A stretch of 64,000 nt of DNA from UKL13-2 sp044229235 (GTDB taxonomy: Bacteria > Pseudomonadota > Gammaproteobacteria > Burkholderiales > Usitatibacteraceae), in contig JBGATH010000003.1 of NCBI GenBank assembly GCA_044229235.1, forward strand, positions 114,439 through 178,438. Reading direction: 5' to 3'. Both the position numbers and the translations under genes were made by a program. Below are positions 1-8,641 of the stretch, piece after piece. Within the stretch, counting starts at the first letter, position 1. Each line of letters starts with the position of its first letter. Below the pieces are notes generated by a model. It was not told where the DNA came from and did not search any database. It saw only the letters and a list, made by a program, of their open reading frames with translations.

Positions 1-539
1 TCTGCCGCGATGCCCGCCCCACGGCAGGCGGCCGTGCGCTGGTCGAGAAACGCCGACACCTCGGCAAGCACATTCTCATAGTACGGATCGTCCTGCATGT
101 CGGCAGGCGTACCCTGCTTGTGCATCAGGCAGACTGCGACGTCAGACGCCGCACAGGTTGCCAGTGCCCCATCGGCCTGCAAGGCGTTGACATCGTTGAT
201 CATGGATGCGCCGGCGGCAATGGCGACACGCATCACTTCGCTTTTTTGCGTATCGACCGAGACCGGCACACCGGCATCAATGATGCCTTCCAGCACCGGC
301 AGCACGCGCGCCAGTTCCTGCTCGATGCTTGTCGGCGCCGCGCCGGGTCGGGTCGATTCACCGCCGATGTCGATGATGTCCGCGCCGGCATCGATCAGCC
401 GCTCGGCATGCTCGATGGCGCGATCGCGCTGGGAAAACTTCCCGCCATCGGAAAATGAATCCGGCGTGACATTGACGATGCCCATCAGCAATGGGCGACT
501 GGTGGGAAGGCGGTATTTTCCGCAGCGAATGTCAGTCAA
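1..539 (-). CDS. folP: Dihydropteroate synthase, 5' part (cut by window edge)
   Basis: This enzyme joins p-aminobenzoate to the pterin pyrophosphate in folate synthesis, in the cytoplasm. About 179 codons are visible; the family is usually near 280 aa, so the C-terminal third lies left of the window. The N-terminal block MGIVNVTPDSFSDGG is diagnostic, followed by ADIIDIGGESTRPGA and the INDVNAL and AVCLMHKQG strands of the TIM barrel. There is no ATG before MGIVN. I chose TTG at 537-539, which gives TDIRCGKYRL before the conserved core and fits family length; an in-frame TTG at 591-593 is the alternative. It lies downstream of ftsH, separated by a terminator hairpin. Confidence 0.93.
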   Translation of the reverse strand, partial: MTDIRCGKYRLPTSRPLLMGIVNVTPDSFSDGGKFSQRDRAIEHAERLIDAGADIIDIGGESTRPGAAPTSIEQELARVLPVLEGIIDAGVPVSVDTQKSEVMRVAIAAGASMINDVNALQADGALATCAASDVAVCLMHKQGTPADMQDDPYYENVLAEVSAFLDQRTAACRGAGIAA

Positions 540-595
540 GTTCAGCTCGTCCGAATTGAGAGGGGCGGCAAAGGAAGCAAGGGCGTTGGGCAAAG

Positions 596-619
596 AAAAA
601 GGGCGGCCCAAGGCCGCCC
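596..619 (-). terminator. Rho-independent terminator after ftsH
   Basis: On the minus strand an 8-bp perfect GC stem (601-608 with 612-619, 3-base loop) is followed by five T. It begins about 35 bases after the ftsH stop and lies before the chosen folP start, so it should end or reduce ftsH read-through into folP. Confidence 0.8.
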
Positions 620-654
620 ATTCTAGCTGTTGCCGGACTTCAGCCGCAAAGCGA

Positions 655-2562
655 TCAGTCGCTGCCTTCGTGAGCCGGTTCCGATTTCACGGCCGGCGCG
701 CCACCGGCACCACCATCGCCGTCGCGTTTCGGCTTGAAGGGCATTTGCGAAGGCTTGGGCTCGCGTGGATCGCGACCTTCCATGATGTCCTTGATCTGGT
801 CGGCATCGATGGTTTCAAACTTCAGCAACGCCTGAGTCATGGCTTCGATCTTGTCGCGGTTTTCCTCGATCAATTTCCGCGCCAGCGTGTATTGCTCGTC
901 GATGATGCGGCGAATCTCGGCATCGACCTTGCGCATGGTTTCTTCGGAGACATTGGTCTGGCGTGTCACCGACCGGCCGAGAAACACCTCGCCTTCGTTT
1001 TCCGCGTACACCATCGTGCCCAGCACATCCGACATGCCGTAACGCGTGACCATGTCGCGGGCGATTTGCGTGGCCCGCTCGAAGTCATTGGAGGCGCCAG
1101 TGGTCATCTGGTTCATGAACACTTCTTCGGCAATGCGTCCGCCGAACAACACCGCGATGCGATTCAGCAGGTATTCGCGGTCATAGGCATAGCGATCCTG
1201 CTCGGGCAACTGGACGGTCACGCCCAGCGCACGTCCTCGCGGGATGATCGACACCTTGTGCACCGGGTCGCTCTTGGGGAGCATGTAACCAAGAATAGCG
1301 TGACCCGACTCGTGGTAAGCCGTATTGCGACGCTCTTCTTCAGGCATCACCATCGAGCGCCGTTCGGATCCCATGAGGATCTTGTCCTTGGCGCGTTCGA
1401 AATCCTCCATATCCACCAGGCGCTTGCTGCTGCGCGCGGCAAACAACGCTGCTTCGTTCACGAGGTTGGCCAGATCGGCACCCGACATGCCCGGCGTGCC
1501 GCGTGCAATCGTTTCGGCGACCACGTCGGGGGCAATGGGAACCTTGCGCATGTGCACATTGAGAATCTGCTCACGGCCGCGGATGTCGGGCAGCGGCACC
1601 ACCACCTGGCGGTCAAAACGGCCCGGGCGCAACAGCGCCGGGTCGAGTACGTCCGGGCGGTTGGTCGCGGCGATAACGATCACACCGACCGAGGCTTCGA
1701 AGCCATCCATCTCCACCAGCATCTGGTTGAGGGTTTGCTCACGCTCATCATTGCCACCACCGAGGCCGGCGCCGCGCTGGCGGCCGACCGCATCGATTTC
1801 ATCGATGAAGACGATGCATGGAGAATTCTTTTTGGCCTGCTCGAACATGTCGCGTACGCGCGCGGCACCGACACCGACGAACATTTCCACAAAGTCGGAA
1901 CCGGAGATCGAGAAGAACGGCACTTTGGCTTCACCGGCGATAGCACGCGCCAGCAACGTCTTGCCGGTACCTGGCGAGCCGACCATCAGCACGCCACGCG
2001 GAATGCGCCCGCCGAGTTTCTGGAATTTCGAGGGATCGCGCAGGAAATCGACAAGTTCCGAAACCTCTTCCTTGGCTTCGTCGCAGCCGGCAACATCGGC
2101 AAAGGTGACCTGGTTGTTGCCTTCGTCAAGCATCTTCGCGCGGCTCTTGCCGAACGAAAATGCGCCGCCGCGACCGCCGCCCTGCATCTGGCGCATGAAG
2201 TACAGCCATACGCCGATGAGCAGCAACATCGGGAACCATGAAATGAAGATCGACATGAGCAGCGACTGCTCTTCTTCCGGCTTGGCTTCAATTTTCACGC
2301 CGGCCTTGCGCAAGTCGTCCCACATGAACACGTCGCCGGGCGTATAGGTGGTATAGACCTTGTTGTCGCGGGTGTACACCTTGGCGGTGCGCGCGCCTTC
2401 CATGCGCACCTTTTCGACGTTGCCTGACTTGGCTTCCTGCATCATGGTCGAATAGTCCATATCGTTGCGACTACCGCCTTTGTTGGATACCTGCAGGAAC
2501 ACCATCATCAGCACGATGATGATGATCAGCCAGACACCTATGTTCTTCACCAGATTATTCAC
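655..2562 (-). CDS. ftsH: ATP-dependent zinc metalloprotease FtsH
   Basis: Membrane-anchored AAA+ protease that degrades misfolded membrane proteins and short-lived regulators. The 635 residues show two N-terminal membrane segments (about 7-24 and 104-123), Walker A GSPGTGKT (196-203 region), Walker B FIDEIDA, the second region of homology ATNRPDVLDPALLRPGRFD, and the zinc site HESGH at 417-421. Length is normal. The start is GTG at 2560-2562, preceded by GAGGAAA about 7 bases upstream. It follows rlmE on the same strand with a 128-bp gap, the usual rlmE-ftsH-folP order. The C-terminal tail is glycine- and charge-rich. Confidence 0.98.
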   Translation of the reverse strand: MNNLVKNIGVWLIIIIVLMMVFLQVSNKGGSRNDMDYSTMMQEAKSGNVEKVRMEGARTAKVYTRDNKVYTTYTPGDVFMWDDLRKAGVKIEAKPEEEQSLLMSIFISWFPMLLLIGVWLYFMRQMQGGGRGGAFSFGKSRAKMLDEGNNQVTFADVAGCDEAKEEVSELVDFLRDPSKFQKLGGRIPRGVLMVGSPGTGKTLLARAIAGEAKVPFFSISGSDFVEMFVGVGAARVRDMFEQAKKNSPCIVFIDEIDAVGRQRGAGLGGGNDEREQTLNQMLVEMDGFEASVGVIVIAATNRPDVLDPALLRPGRFDRQVVVPLPDIRGREQILNVHMRKVPIAPDVVAETIARGTPGMSGADLANLVNEAALFAARSSKRLVDMEDFERAKDKILMGSERRSMVMPEEERRNTAYHESGHAILGYMLPKSDPVHKVSIIPRGRALGVTVQLPEQDRYAYDREYLLNRIAVLFGGRIAEEVFMNQMTTGASNDFERATQIARDMVTRYGMSDVLGTMVYAENEGEVFLGRSVTRQTNVSEETMRKVDAEIRRIIDEQYTLARKLIEENRDKIEAMTQALLKFETIDADQIKDIMEGRDPREPKPSQMPFKPKRDGDGGAGGAPAVKSEPAHEGSD

Positions 2563-2690
2563 TCGATTTCCTCAATTGACAGGGACGTCCGTCCCGCGAC
2601 TGCCTGCAACGCTTACCTACACCGACGCTTCATCAAATTGTTGCCAGAACTGTTCATGCTACACCAAACGCCTGATTTAGTCGTTTGAAT

Positions 2691-3332
2691 TCAACCGCTT
2701 GAGATCTTCGGCTGCTTGGCCAGCAAGTAAGTTTCACGGCTTTCGTCGCGCGACGCTTCCGGTTTCTTGGCCGCGACCGATTTGAAGTTTTCCCGCATCA
2801 GCTTCACATAGGCCTCAAAGCCGCTGCCCTGGAATACCTTGACCAGAAAAACCCCGTTTGGTTTCAAGAACTTGACCGCAAATTCCATCGCAAGTTCACC
2901 CAGCGTGAAAAGCCTCGCCTGATCGGTGATGACGATACCGGTTAAATTTGGGGCCATGTCGGAAATGACAAGGTCGACCTTCGCGCTTTCACCACCGATG
3001 GCCTGTACCACGGCGTCAAGTCCCTGCGGCGATGAAAAATCGGCCTTGATGAAATTCACGCCTGCCACCGGCTCCATGTCGAGCAGGTCAATGGCCACCA
3101 CCTTGCCGCGCGCGCCAACTTTCTTGATCGACCACTGCGACCAGCCGCCCGGCGCAGAACCGAGATCGACCACCACCATTCCGGGCTGGATCAGGCGCTC
3201 GCTGGCATCGATCTCCGACAGTTTGTACACCGAGCGCGAACGAAAACCCTGCTCCTGTGAGCGTTTCACGTAGGGGTCGCTCAAGTGTCGCTTGACCCAG
3301 TCGCGGCTGTTCTTGGGGCGGGCATGTGCCAT
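2691..3332 (-). CDS. rlmE: 23S rRNA (uridine-2552-2'-O)-methyltransferase RlmE
   Basis: Methylates the 2'-O of U2552 in the ribosomal A loop. The 213 residues have the SAM-binding motif VVDLGSAPGGWSQ and the K-D-K-E catalytic tetrad in the expected places: K in SVYKLSEID, D in VISDMAPNLTG, K in FLVKVFQG and E in SRETYLLA. It is upstream of ftsH on the minus strand, and its start region faces yhbY on the plus strand with an 18-bp gap, a common proteobacterial arrangement. Confidence 0.97.
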   Translation of the reverse strand: MAHARPKNSRDWVKRHLSDPYVKRSQEQGFRSRSVYKLSEIDASERLIQPGMVVVDLGSAPGGWSQWSIKKVGARGKVVAIDLLDMEPVAGVNFIKADFSSPQGLDAVVQAIGGESAKVDLVISDMAPNLTGIVITDQARLFTLGELAMEFAVKFLKPNGVFLVKVFQGSGFEAYVKLMRENFKSVAAKKPEASRDESRETYLLAKQPKISSG

Positions 3333-3350
3333 GAATCGTATAATCGTCGG

Positions 3351-3743
3351 ATGAAAATCACATTATCCCCCATCGAGCGCAAAGCCCTGAAAGCCCGCGC
3401 CCACGCGCTGGACCCGGTCGTGCTGATCGGCGACCAGGGCCTGACCTCGGCGGTGATCCGCGAAATTGATCGCAGCCTCAAGGCGCATGAGCTGATCAAG
3501 ATTCGCGCGTTCAACGACGAACGCAGCGAGCGCAGCGTCTGGCTCGACGAGATCTGCAACGCGCTGCATGCCGCACCGGTGCAGCACATCGGCAAGATTC
3601 TGGTCATCTGGCGGGAGAATCCCGAGTTGACGAAGGCGCGCGCCAAAGCCGCATTGCCGCCACCCAGGAAGAAAACACCGCGCCTCACGCGGCAGCAGGA
3701 AGAGAGCGCGGCTGCGGGCCGTGCGCGCCGCAAACCGCGCTAG
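3351..3743 (+). CDS. yhbY: YhbY family RNA-binding protein (CRM domain)
   Basis: Small CRM-domain protein associated with pre-50S ribosomal particles. The start at 3351 gives MKITLSPIERKALKARAH, the typical family N-terminus; the open frame runs 66 bases further upstream but that part does not resemble the family. The GxxG-type loop appears as IGDQGLT and is followed by the helix IDRSLKAHELIKI. The protein is 130 residues, slightly long because of a basic C-terminal tail rich in K, R and P. It is divergent from rlmE and convergent with the SDR gene, only 4 bases from its stop. Confidence 0.93.
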   Translation: MKITLSPIERKALKARAHALDPVVLIGDQGLTSAVIREIDRSLKAHELIKIRAFNDERSERSVWLDEICNALHAAPVQHIGKILVIWRENPELTKARAKAALPPPRKKTPRLTRQQEESAAAGRARRKPR

Positions 3744-3747
3744 CGAC

Positions 3748-4599
3748 TCAGCTGGCGCCGCGTTCGGTCTCGACGACCGAACGCCAGCCGTGGCGTGGCT
3801 CAAAGCCGATCAGTTGCCGCGCCTTTTCGGTTACGTAAACCCGGTCGATGCATGTCGGCAGTGGCCAGTTGCGCGCCGCGAATGCGCGGATCAAGTCCGG
3901 CACACGCTGTTCTAGCACCGCCACCGGGTCATGGAACAACGCATCGCAGTCGCCCTGCTGGAACGGGGTCTCGCCGGAAATGTTTAATGCATGAAATCTG
4001 TCCAGCGGCGCGACAAGCACATCGCCAAACGCCTGCGCAACGTCGCGACCATCGACACCGCGATACAGCCGGTACAGCGCCATCAGATGCGGCGGCTCGG
4101 GGAATGATCGCGAGAACCGCAACGCGGCCGTGACAAATCCATGTCCGAATGCATCGCGGCAGATGGCTTCCGCCGCCAGTTTGGTCTCGTCGTAAATATC
4201 CTCGGGCTCGGGCATCAGGTCCTCCGTCACCCAGGCAGCTGCGTCACGCGTGCGCATAGCCTTTCCGTACACCGAGGTGGTGCTGGCCAGGATGAAGCGC
4301 TTGACGCCTGCGGCCCTGGCCGCCGCTACTAGGCGGGCAGTCGCATCGACATTGGTCGCGATGAATTGCGCGCGCGAATGTGTCTCGCGGTGCGGCGCGT
4401 GCAGCGCGGCGAAGTGCACCACCGCATCGATGCCGTCAAGATACGACGGCCAGTCCTCGACACTGGTAATGTCCGCCACGTGAGTCGTCAGGGGCGACGC
4501 CTGCATGTCCATCCCCGTCAGGGTGTGGCGCATGGCGAGCTCGGCCGCAACAAACTGCCCGACTTTCGGGCCGGCGCTGCCGGTCATGAGCACCCTCAT
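3748..4599 (-). CDS. NAD-dependent epimerase/dehydratase (extended SDR)
   Basis: Extended short-chain dehydrogenase of 283 residues, likely acting on a nucleotide sugar or related cytoplasmic substrate. The N-terminal nucleotide loop is TGSAGPKVG, a variant of GxxGxxG. DVVHFAA-type signature VVHFAALHAP follows, then a serine strand STTSVYGK and the catalytic YxxxK as YDETK. I cannot assign a substrate. It sits between yhbY (convergent) and a palindromic repeat, outside any obvious operon. Confidence 0.85.
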   Translation of the reverse strand: MRVLMTGSAGPKVGQFVAAELAMRHTLTGMDMQASPLTTHVADITSVEDWPSYLDGIDAVVHFAALHAPHRETHSRAQFIATNVDATARLVAAARAAGVKRFILASTTSVYGKAMRTRDAAAWVTEDLMPEPEDIYDETKLAAEAICRDAFGHGFVTAALRFSRSFPEPPHLMALYRLYRGVDGRDVAQAFGDVLVAPLDRFHALNISGETPFQQGDCDALFHDPVAVLEQRVPDLIRAFAARNWPLPTCIDRVYVTEKARQLIGFEPRHGWRSVVETERGAS

Positions 4600-4631
4600 G
4601 CGGGCACCATCACCATCAGCCGAATGTACGC

Positions 4632-4694
4632 AAACTCAAGCATTGGCGCGGCTCCCAGGCGATTATTGCCGGGGGAAGCCCGCCAATGCTTGAT
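4632..4694 (+). repeat. Dispersed palindromic repeat, copy 1
   Basis: Perfect 12-bp arms CAAGCATTGGCG (4637-4648) and CGCCAATGCTTG (4681-4692) enclose a partly paired interior containing CCAGGC. Five related copies occur elsewhere in the window. It lies between the SDR start and the greA stop. Confidence 0.85.
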
Positions 4695-4831
4695 CTTCAT
4701 TTCGGGAACTTCCATTAACCTGCTGCGCGGCCAAACTTCGCGCCTCCGGTACTCTGCGTACTCTCGTACGCGTCCGCTCCTCGACACGAATTTTGACCGC
4801 TCGCTACGGTTTATCGAAGTTCCCTTTCCGC

Positions 4832-5317
4832 TTAGAGGTAGCGCACGTCCACAATTTCGTAGTCCCTCACGCCACCGGGTGCGCGTACCTCCACGGTGTC
4901 GCCCGCATACTTGCCGATCAGCGCGCGGGCGATGGGCGAGGAGAACGAAATCTTGCTGAACTTGATGTCGGCTTCGTCTTCGCCAACGATCTGGTAGGTC
5001 ACTTTTTCGCCGGTCTCGCTGGCTTCAAGTTCAACGGTCACGCCGAACACGACGCGACCATCGTCCTCCAGCAACGCGGGATTGATGATCTGGGCGCTCG
5101 ACAGCTTGCCCTCGAGTTCGAGGATGCGTCCCTCGATAAAGCCCTGCTTTTCCTTGGCGGCATCGTATTCCGCGTTTTCGGAAAGATCGCCCTGCGCGCG
5201 CGCCTCGGCGATGGCGATGATCACCGCCGGTCGCTCCACGGTCTTCAGCCGGTGCAATTCGGCCTTCAGCGCTTCGGCGCCGGCAACGGTGAGTGGAACT
5301 TTGGCAATACTGCTCAT
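4832..5317 (-). CDS. greA: Transcription elongation factor GreA
   Basis: Rescues backtracked RNA polymerase by stimulating transcript cleavage in the secondary channel. The start MSSIAKVPLT (161 aa; family about 158) is preceded by AGGACT; the longer open frame adds 22 non-homologous residues. The N-terminal coiled coil carries the acidic tip in ARAQGDLSENAEYDAAKE, the GreA signature, and the C-terminal FKBP-like domain includes SPIARALIGK. It follows carB on the minus strand with an 84-bp gap, the usual carA-carB-greA order. Confidence 0.98.
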   Translation of the reverse strand: MSSIAKVPLTVAGAEALKAELHRLKTVERPAVIIAIAEARAQGDLSENAEYDAAKEKQGFIEGRILELEGKLSSAQIINPALLEDDGRVVFGVTVELEASETGEKVTYQIVGEDEADIKFSKISFSSPIARALIGKYAGDTVEVRAPGGVRDYEIVDVRYL

Positions 5318-5401
5318 GGTTGAGTCCTGTGGAAAGTAAGGTTGGCTACGCAAGGCGCAGCCATGGGGAAAATCCTGCGACATCCGTCGGGCTTGGCCGC
5401 C

Positions 5402-8400
5402 TCAGGCGGCCAGGTCGATCAACTTGTGAAGCGACTGCAGATCATAGACCGACAACTCGGCGATATGTTGCATGCCGAGGCAGGCGGCACGGGCGCCGGC
5501 GATCGTCGTGTAGTAGGTGATGCGCCCTTGCAGCGCGGCATTGCGAATCGACCACGAGTCACGAATCGAACGCTTGTCCTCCTCGACCGTGTTGATGATC
5601 AGCGAAATCTCGCGATTCTTCACCATATCGACGATATGCGGCCGGCCTTCCAGCACCTTGTTGACCGGATCACAGGCAATGCCGCGTTCCTTCAGGTAGG
5701 CGGCGGTGCCCTTGGTCGCAACAATGCCGAAGCCGATGGCCTGCAGTGCGCGGGCGATTTCCTCAAGCTTTGGCTTGTCGCCATTCTTGACGCTGAGAAA
5801 CGCCTTGCCGCCGGTAGGCAGCTTGATGCCGGCACCCATCTGTGATTTCACGAACGCCTCGGCAAACGTCTTGCCCACACCCATCACTTCTCCGGTCGAT
5901 TTCATCTCCGGACCGAGAATGGTATCCACGCCGGGAAACTTGATGAACGGGAATACCGCTTCCTTGACTGAGAAGTACGGCGGGATGACTTCTCCCTTTA
6001 CGCCCTGCTTTTTCAGGCTGATGCCGGCCATGCAGCGCGCGGCGATCTTGGCCAGTGGCAACGAAATCGCCTTGGAAACGTAGGGGACCGTGCGCGATGC
6101 GCGCGGGTTTACTTCCAGCACATACACCCTCGGCGCAGCGCCGCTGGCCGCATCGATGTCCTGAATGGCGAACTGCACGTTCATGAGTCCCACCACATTC
6201 AGCGCCCTAGCCATGGCCACGGTCTGTACCCGCAGCACATCCTGCAGTTCCTTCGATAACGAGAACGGCGGCAGCGAGCACGCCGAATCGCCGGAATGCA
6301 CTCCGGCCTGCTCGATGTGCTCCATGATGCCGCCAATCATCACCTGCTCGCCGTCACTGACCGCATCCACGTCCACTTCGACGGCATCATTCAGGAAGCG
6401 GTCGAGCAGCACCGGTGAATCGTTGGATACCTTGACCGCCTCACGCATGTAGCGCTCGAGGTCCGATTCAACGTGGATGATTTCCATGGCGCGGCCGCCC
6501 AGCACGTAGCTGGGACGCACCACCAGCGGGTAGCCGATTTCGCGCGCCTTGATGATGGCTTCATCGTTGGTGCGGGCGGTGCGGTTGGGCGGCTGCAGCA
6601 AGCCCAGGTTGTGGATGAGCTTCTGGAAGCGTTCGCGGTCTTCGGCGACGTCGATTGAATCGGGCGTGGTGCCGATGATCGGCACGCCGTTGGCCTCCAG
6701 CGCGCGCGCCAGTTTGAGCGGCGTCTGCCCGCCGAACTGCACGATCACACCGACCGGTTTTTCCTTGTCAACGATCTCCAGCACATCTTCCAGCGTCAGC
6801 GGCTCGAAATACAGGCGGTCGGAGGTATCGTAGTCGGTGGACACGGTTTCCGGGTTGCAGTTGACCATGATGGTTTCATAGCCATCTTCGCGCAGTGCCA
6901 GCGCAGCGTGCACGCAGCAGTAATCGAACTCAATTCCCTGGCCGATTCGATTTGGACCACCACCGAGGATCATGATTTTTTTGCGATCGCTGGGCTCGGA
7001 TTCGCATTCCTCGTCGTAGCTGGAGTACATGTACGCGGTCGAGGTGGAAAACTCGGCTGCGCAGGTGTCCACGCGCTTGTACACGGGCCGAATGCCATTG
7101 GCATGACGCCTGGCGCGGATCTCGCCCTCCGTGACTTTCAGGAGGTAGGCAAGCCGGCGGTCCGAAAACCCTTTGCGCTTCAGTCCACGAAGCTCGGTCG
7201 CGTCAATCTCGTCCAGCGTCTTCTTCTCGACTGCCAGCTCCATGTCGACCAGTTCCTTGATCTGCGCGAGGAACCATGGATCGATCTTGGTGTAATTGTG
7301 CAGTTCTTCGACGGTCATGCCGATGCCGAAGGCGTCCGCGACGTACCAGAGCCGCTCGCCACGCGGATAGGCGAGCTCGTCGCCGATTTTTTCCGGGTCA
7401 ACCGTCTTGAGGTTGAAGCCGTCGACGCCGGTCTCGAGGCCGCGCAAGGCTTTCTGTAGCGACTCCTGGAAATTGCGACCGATGGCCATGACCTCGCCGA
7501 CGCTTTTCATCTGCGTGGTGAGGCGATCATCCGCCTGTGGAAATTTCTCAAAGGCAAAGCGCGGGACTTTCGTCACGACGTAGTCGATGGAAGGCTCGAA
7601 CGAGGCCGGCGTGGCGCCGCCGGTGATATCGTTCTTCAGTTCATCGAGCGTGTAGCCGACCGCCAGCTTGGCGGCCACCTTGGCGATCGGGAAGCCCGTC
7701 GCCTTGGAGGCCAGTGCCGAGGAACGCGATACGCGCGGATTCATTTCGATGACCACCATGCGGCCGTCCTTGGGATTGACCGCAAACTGCACGTTTGATC
7801 CGCCTGTCTCCACACCCACCTCACGCAGTACCGCCAGCGAGGCGTTGCGCATGATCTGGTATTCCTTGTCGGTCAGCGTCTGTGCCGGGGCGACTGTGAT
7901 CGAGTCGCCGGTATGCACGCCCATCGGGTCGAGGTTTTCAATCGAGCAGATGATGATGCAGTTGTCGTTCTTGTCGCGAACGACTTCCATCTCGAATTCC
8001 TTCCAGCCCAGCAGCGATTCTTCGATAAGCAATTCGTGCGTGGGTGAGGCTTCTAGGCCGCGATCACAGATCTCGATGAACTCGTCGCGGTTGTAGGCGA
8101 TGCCGCCGCCTGATCCGCCCATGGTAAAGCTGGGGCGAATGATGGCCGGGAAGCCGATGGCGGCCTGCACCTGCAGCGCCTCTTCCATCGAGTGCGCGAT
8201 GGCCGAACGCGCAGAGGCCAGGCCGATCTTGGTCATGGCCTGCTTGAATTTTTCGCGGTCCTCGGCCTTGTCGATGGCTTCCTTGGTCGCGCCGATCATT
8301 TCCACGCCGTATTTTTCCAGCACGCCATGCCTGGCGAGATCGAGCGCGCAATTGAGCGCAGTCTGGCCACCCATGGTCGGCAGCAGCGCGTCGGGGCGCT

Positions 8401-8641
8401 CCTTCTCGATGATCTTTTCGACGATGCGCCAGGTAATCGGCTCGATGTAGGTCACGTCCGCCATGTTCGGGTCGGTCATGATCGTCGCCGGATTGGAGTT
8501 GATCAGGATGACCTTGTAGCCCTCGTCGCGCAGCGCCTTGCAGGCCTGTGCGCCCGAATAGTCAAACTCGCAGGCTTGGCCGATGACGATCGGGCCGGAG
8601 CCGATGATGAGGATGGATTTGATGTCCTGACGCTTAGGCAC
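5402..8641 (-). CDS. carB: Carbamoyl-phosphate synthase large subunit
   Basis: Makes carbamoyl phosphate from bicarbonate, ammonia and two ATP for arginine and pyrimidine synthesis. The 1079 residues show the two ATP-grasp halves (first starting KSILIIGSGPIVIGQACEFD, second KIMILGGGPNRIGQGIEFD near residue 560) and a C-terminal MGS-like allosteric domain (NGDKPKLEEIARAL onward). The start is GTG at 8639-8641, giving MPKRQDIKS. It overlaps the carA stop by 8 bases, and its ribosome site GGAG lies inside carA, so translation is coupled. Confidence 0.98.
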   Translation of the reverse strand: MPKRQDIKSILIIGSGPIVIGQACEFDYSGAQACKALRDEGYKVILINSNPATIMTDPNMADVTYIEPITWRIVEKIIEKERPDALLPTMGGQTALNCALDLARHGVLEKYGVEMIGATKEAIDKAEDREKFKQAMTKIGLASARSAIAHSMEEALQVQAAIGFPAIIRPSFTMGGSGGGIAYNRDEFIEICDRGLEASPTHELLIEESLLGWKEFEMEVVRDKNDNCIIICSIENLDPMGVHTGDSITVAPAQTLTDKEYQIMRNASLAVLREVGVETGGSNVQFAVNPKDGRMVVIEMNPRVSRSSALASKATGFPIAKVAAKLAVGYTLDELKNDITGGATPASFEPSIDYVVTKVPRFAFEKFPQADDRLTTQMKSVGEVMAIGRNFQESLQKALRGLETGVDGFNLKTVDPEKIGDELAYPRGERLWYVADAFGIGMTVEELHNYTKIDPWFLAQIKELVDMELAVEKKTLDEIDATELRGLKRKGFSDRRLAYLLKVTEGEIRARRHANGIRPVYKRVDTCAAEFSTSTAYMYSSYDEECESEPSDRKKIMILGGGPNRIGQGIEFDYCCVHAALALREDGYETIMVNCNPETVSTDYDTSDRLYFEPLTLEDVLEIVDKEKPVGVIVQFGGQTPLKLARALEANGVPIIGTTPDSIDVAEDRERFQKLIHNLGLLQPPNRTARTNDEAIIKAREIGYPLVVRPSYVLGGRAMEIIHVESDLERYMREAVKVSNDSPVLLDRFLNDAVEVDVDAVSDGEQVMIGGIMEHIEQAGVHSGDSACSLPPFSLSKELQDVLRVQTVAMARALNVVGLMNVQFAIQDIDAASGAAPRVYVLEVNPRASRTVPYVSKAISLPLAKIAARCMAGISLKKQGVKGEVIPPYFSVKEAVFPFIKFPGVDTILGPEMKSTGEVMGVGKTFAEAFVKSQMGAGIKLPTGGKAFLSVKNGDKPKLEEIARALQAIGFGIVATKGTAAYLKERGIACDPVNKVLEGRPHIVDMVKNREISLIINTVEEDKRSIRDSWSIRNAALQGRITYYTTIAGARAACLGMQHIAELSVYDLQSLHKLIDLAA

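Noticed and set aside
97..2241. A 714-codon open frame on the plus strand opposite folP and ftsH
   Set aside because: It is antisense to two certain genes, has no family motifs and arises from high GC content.
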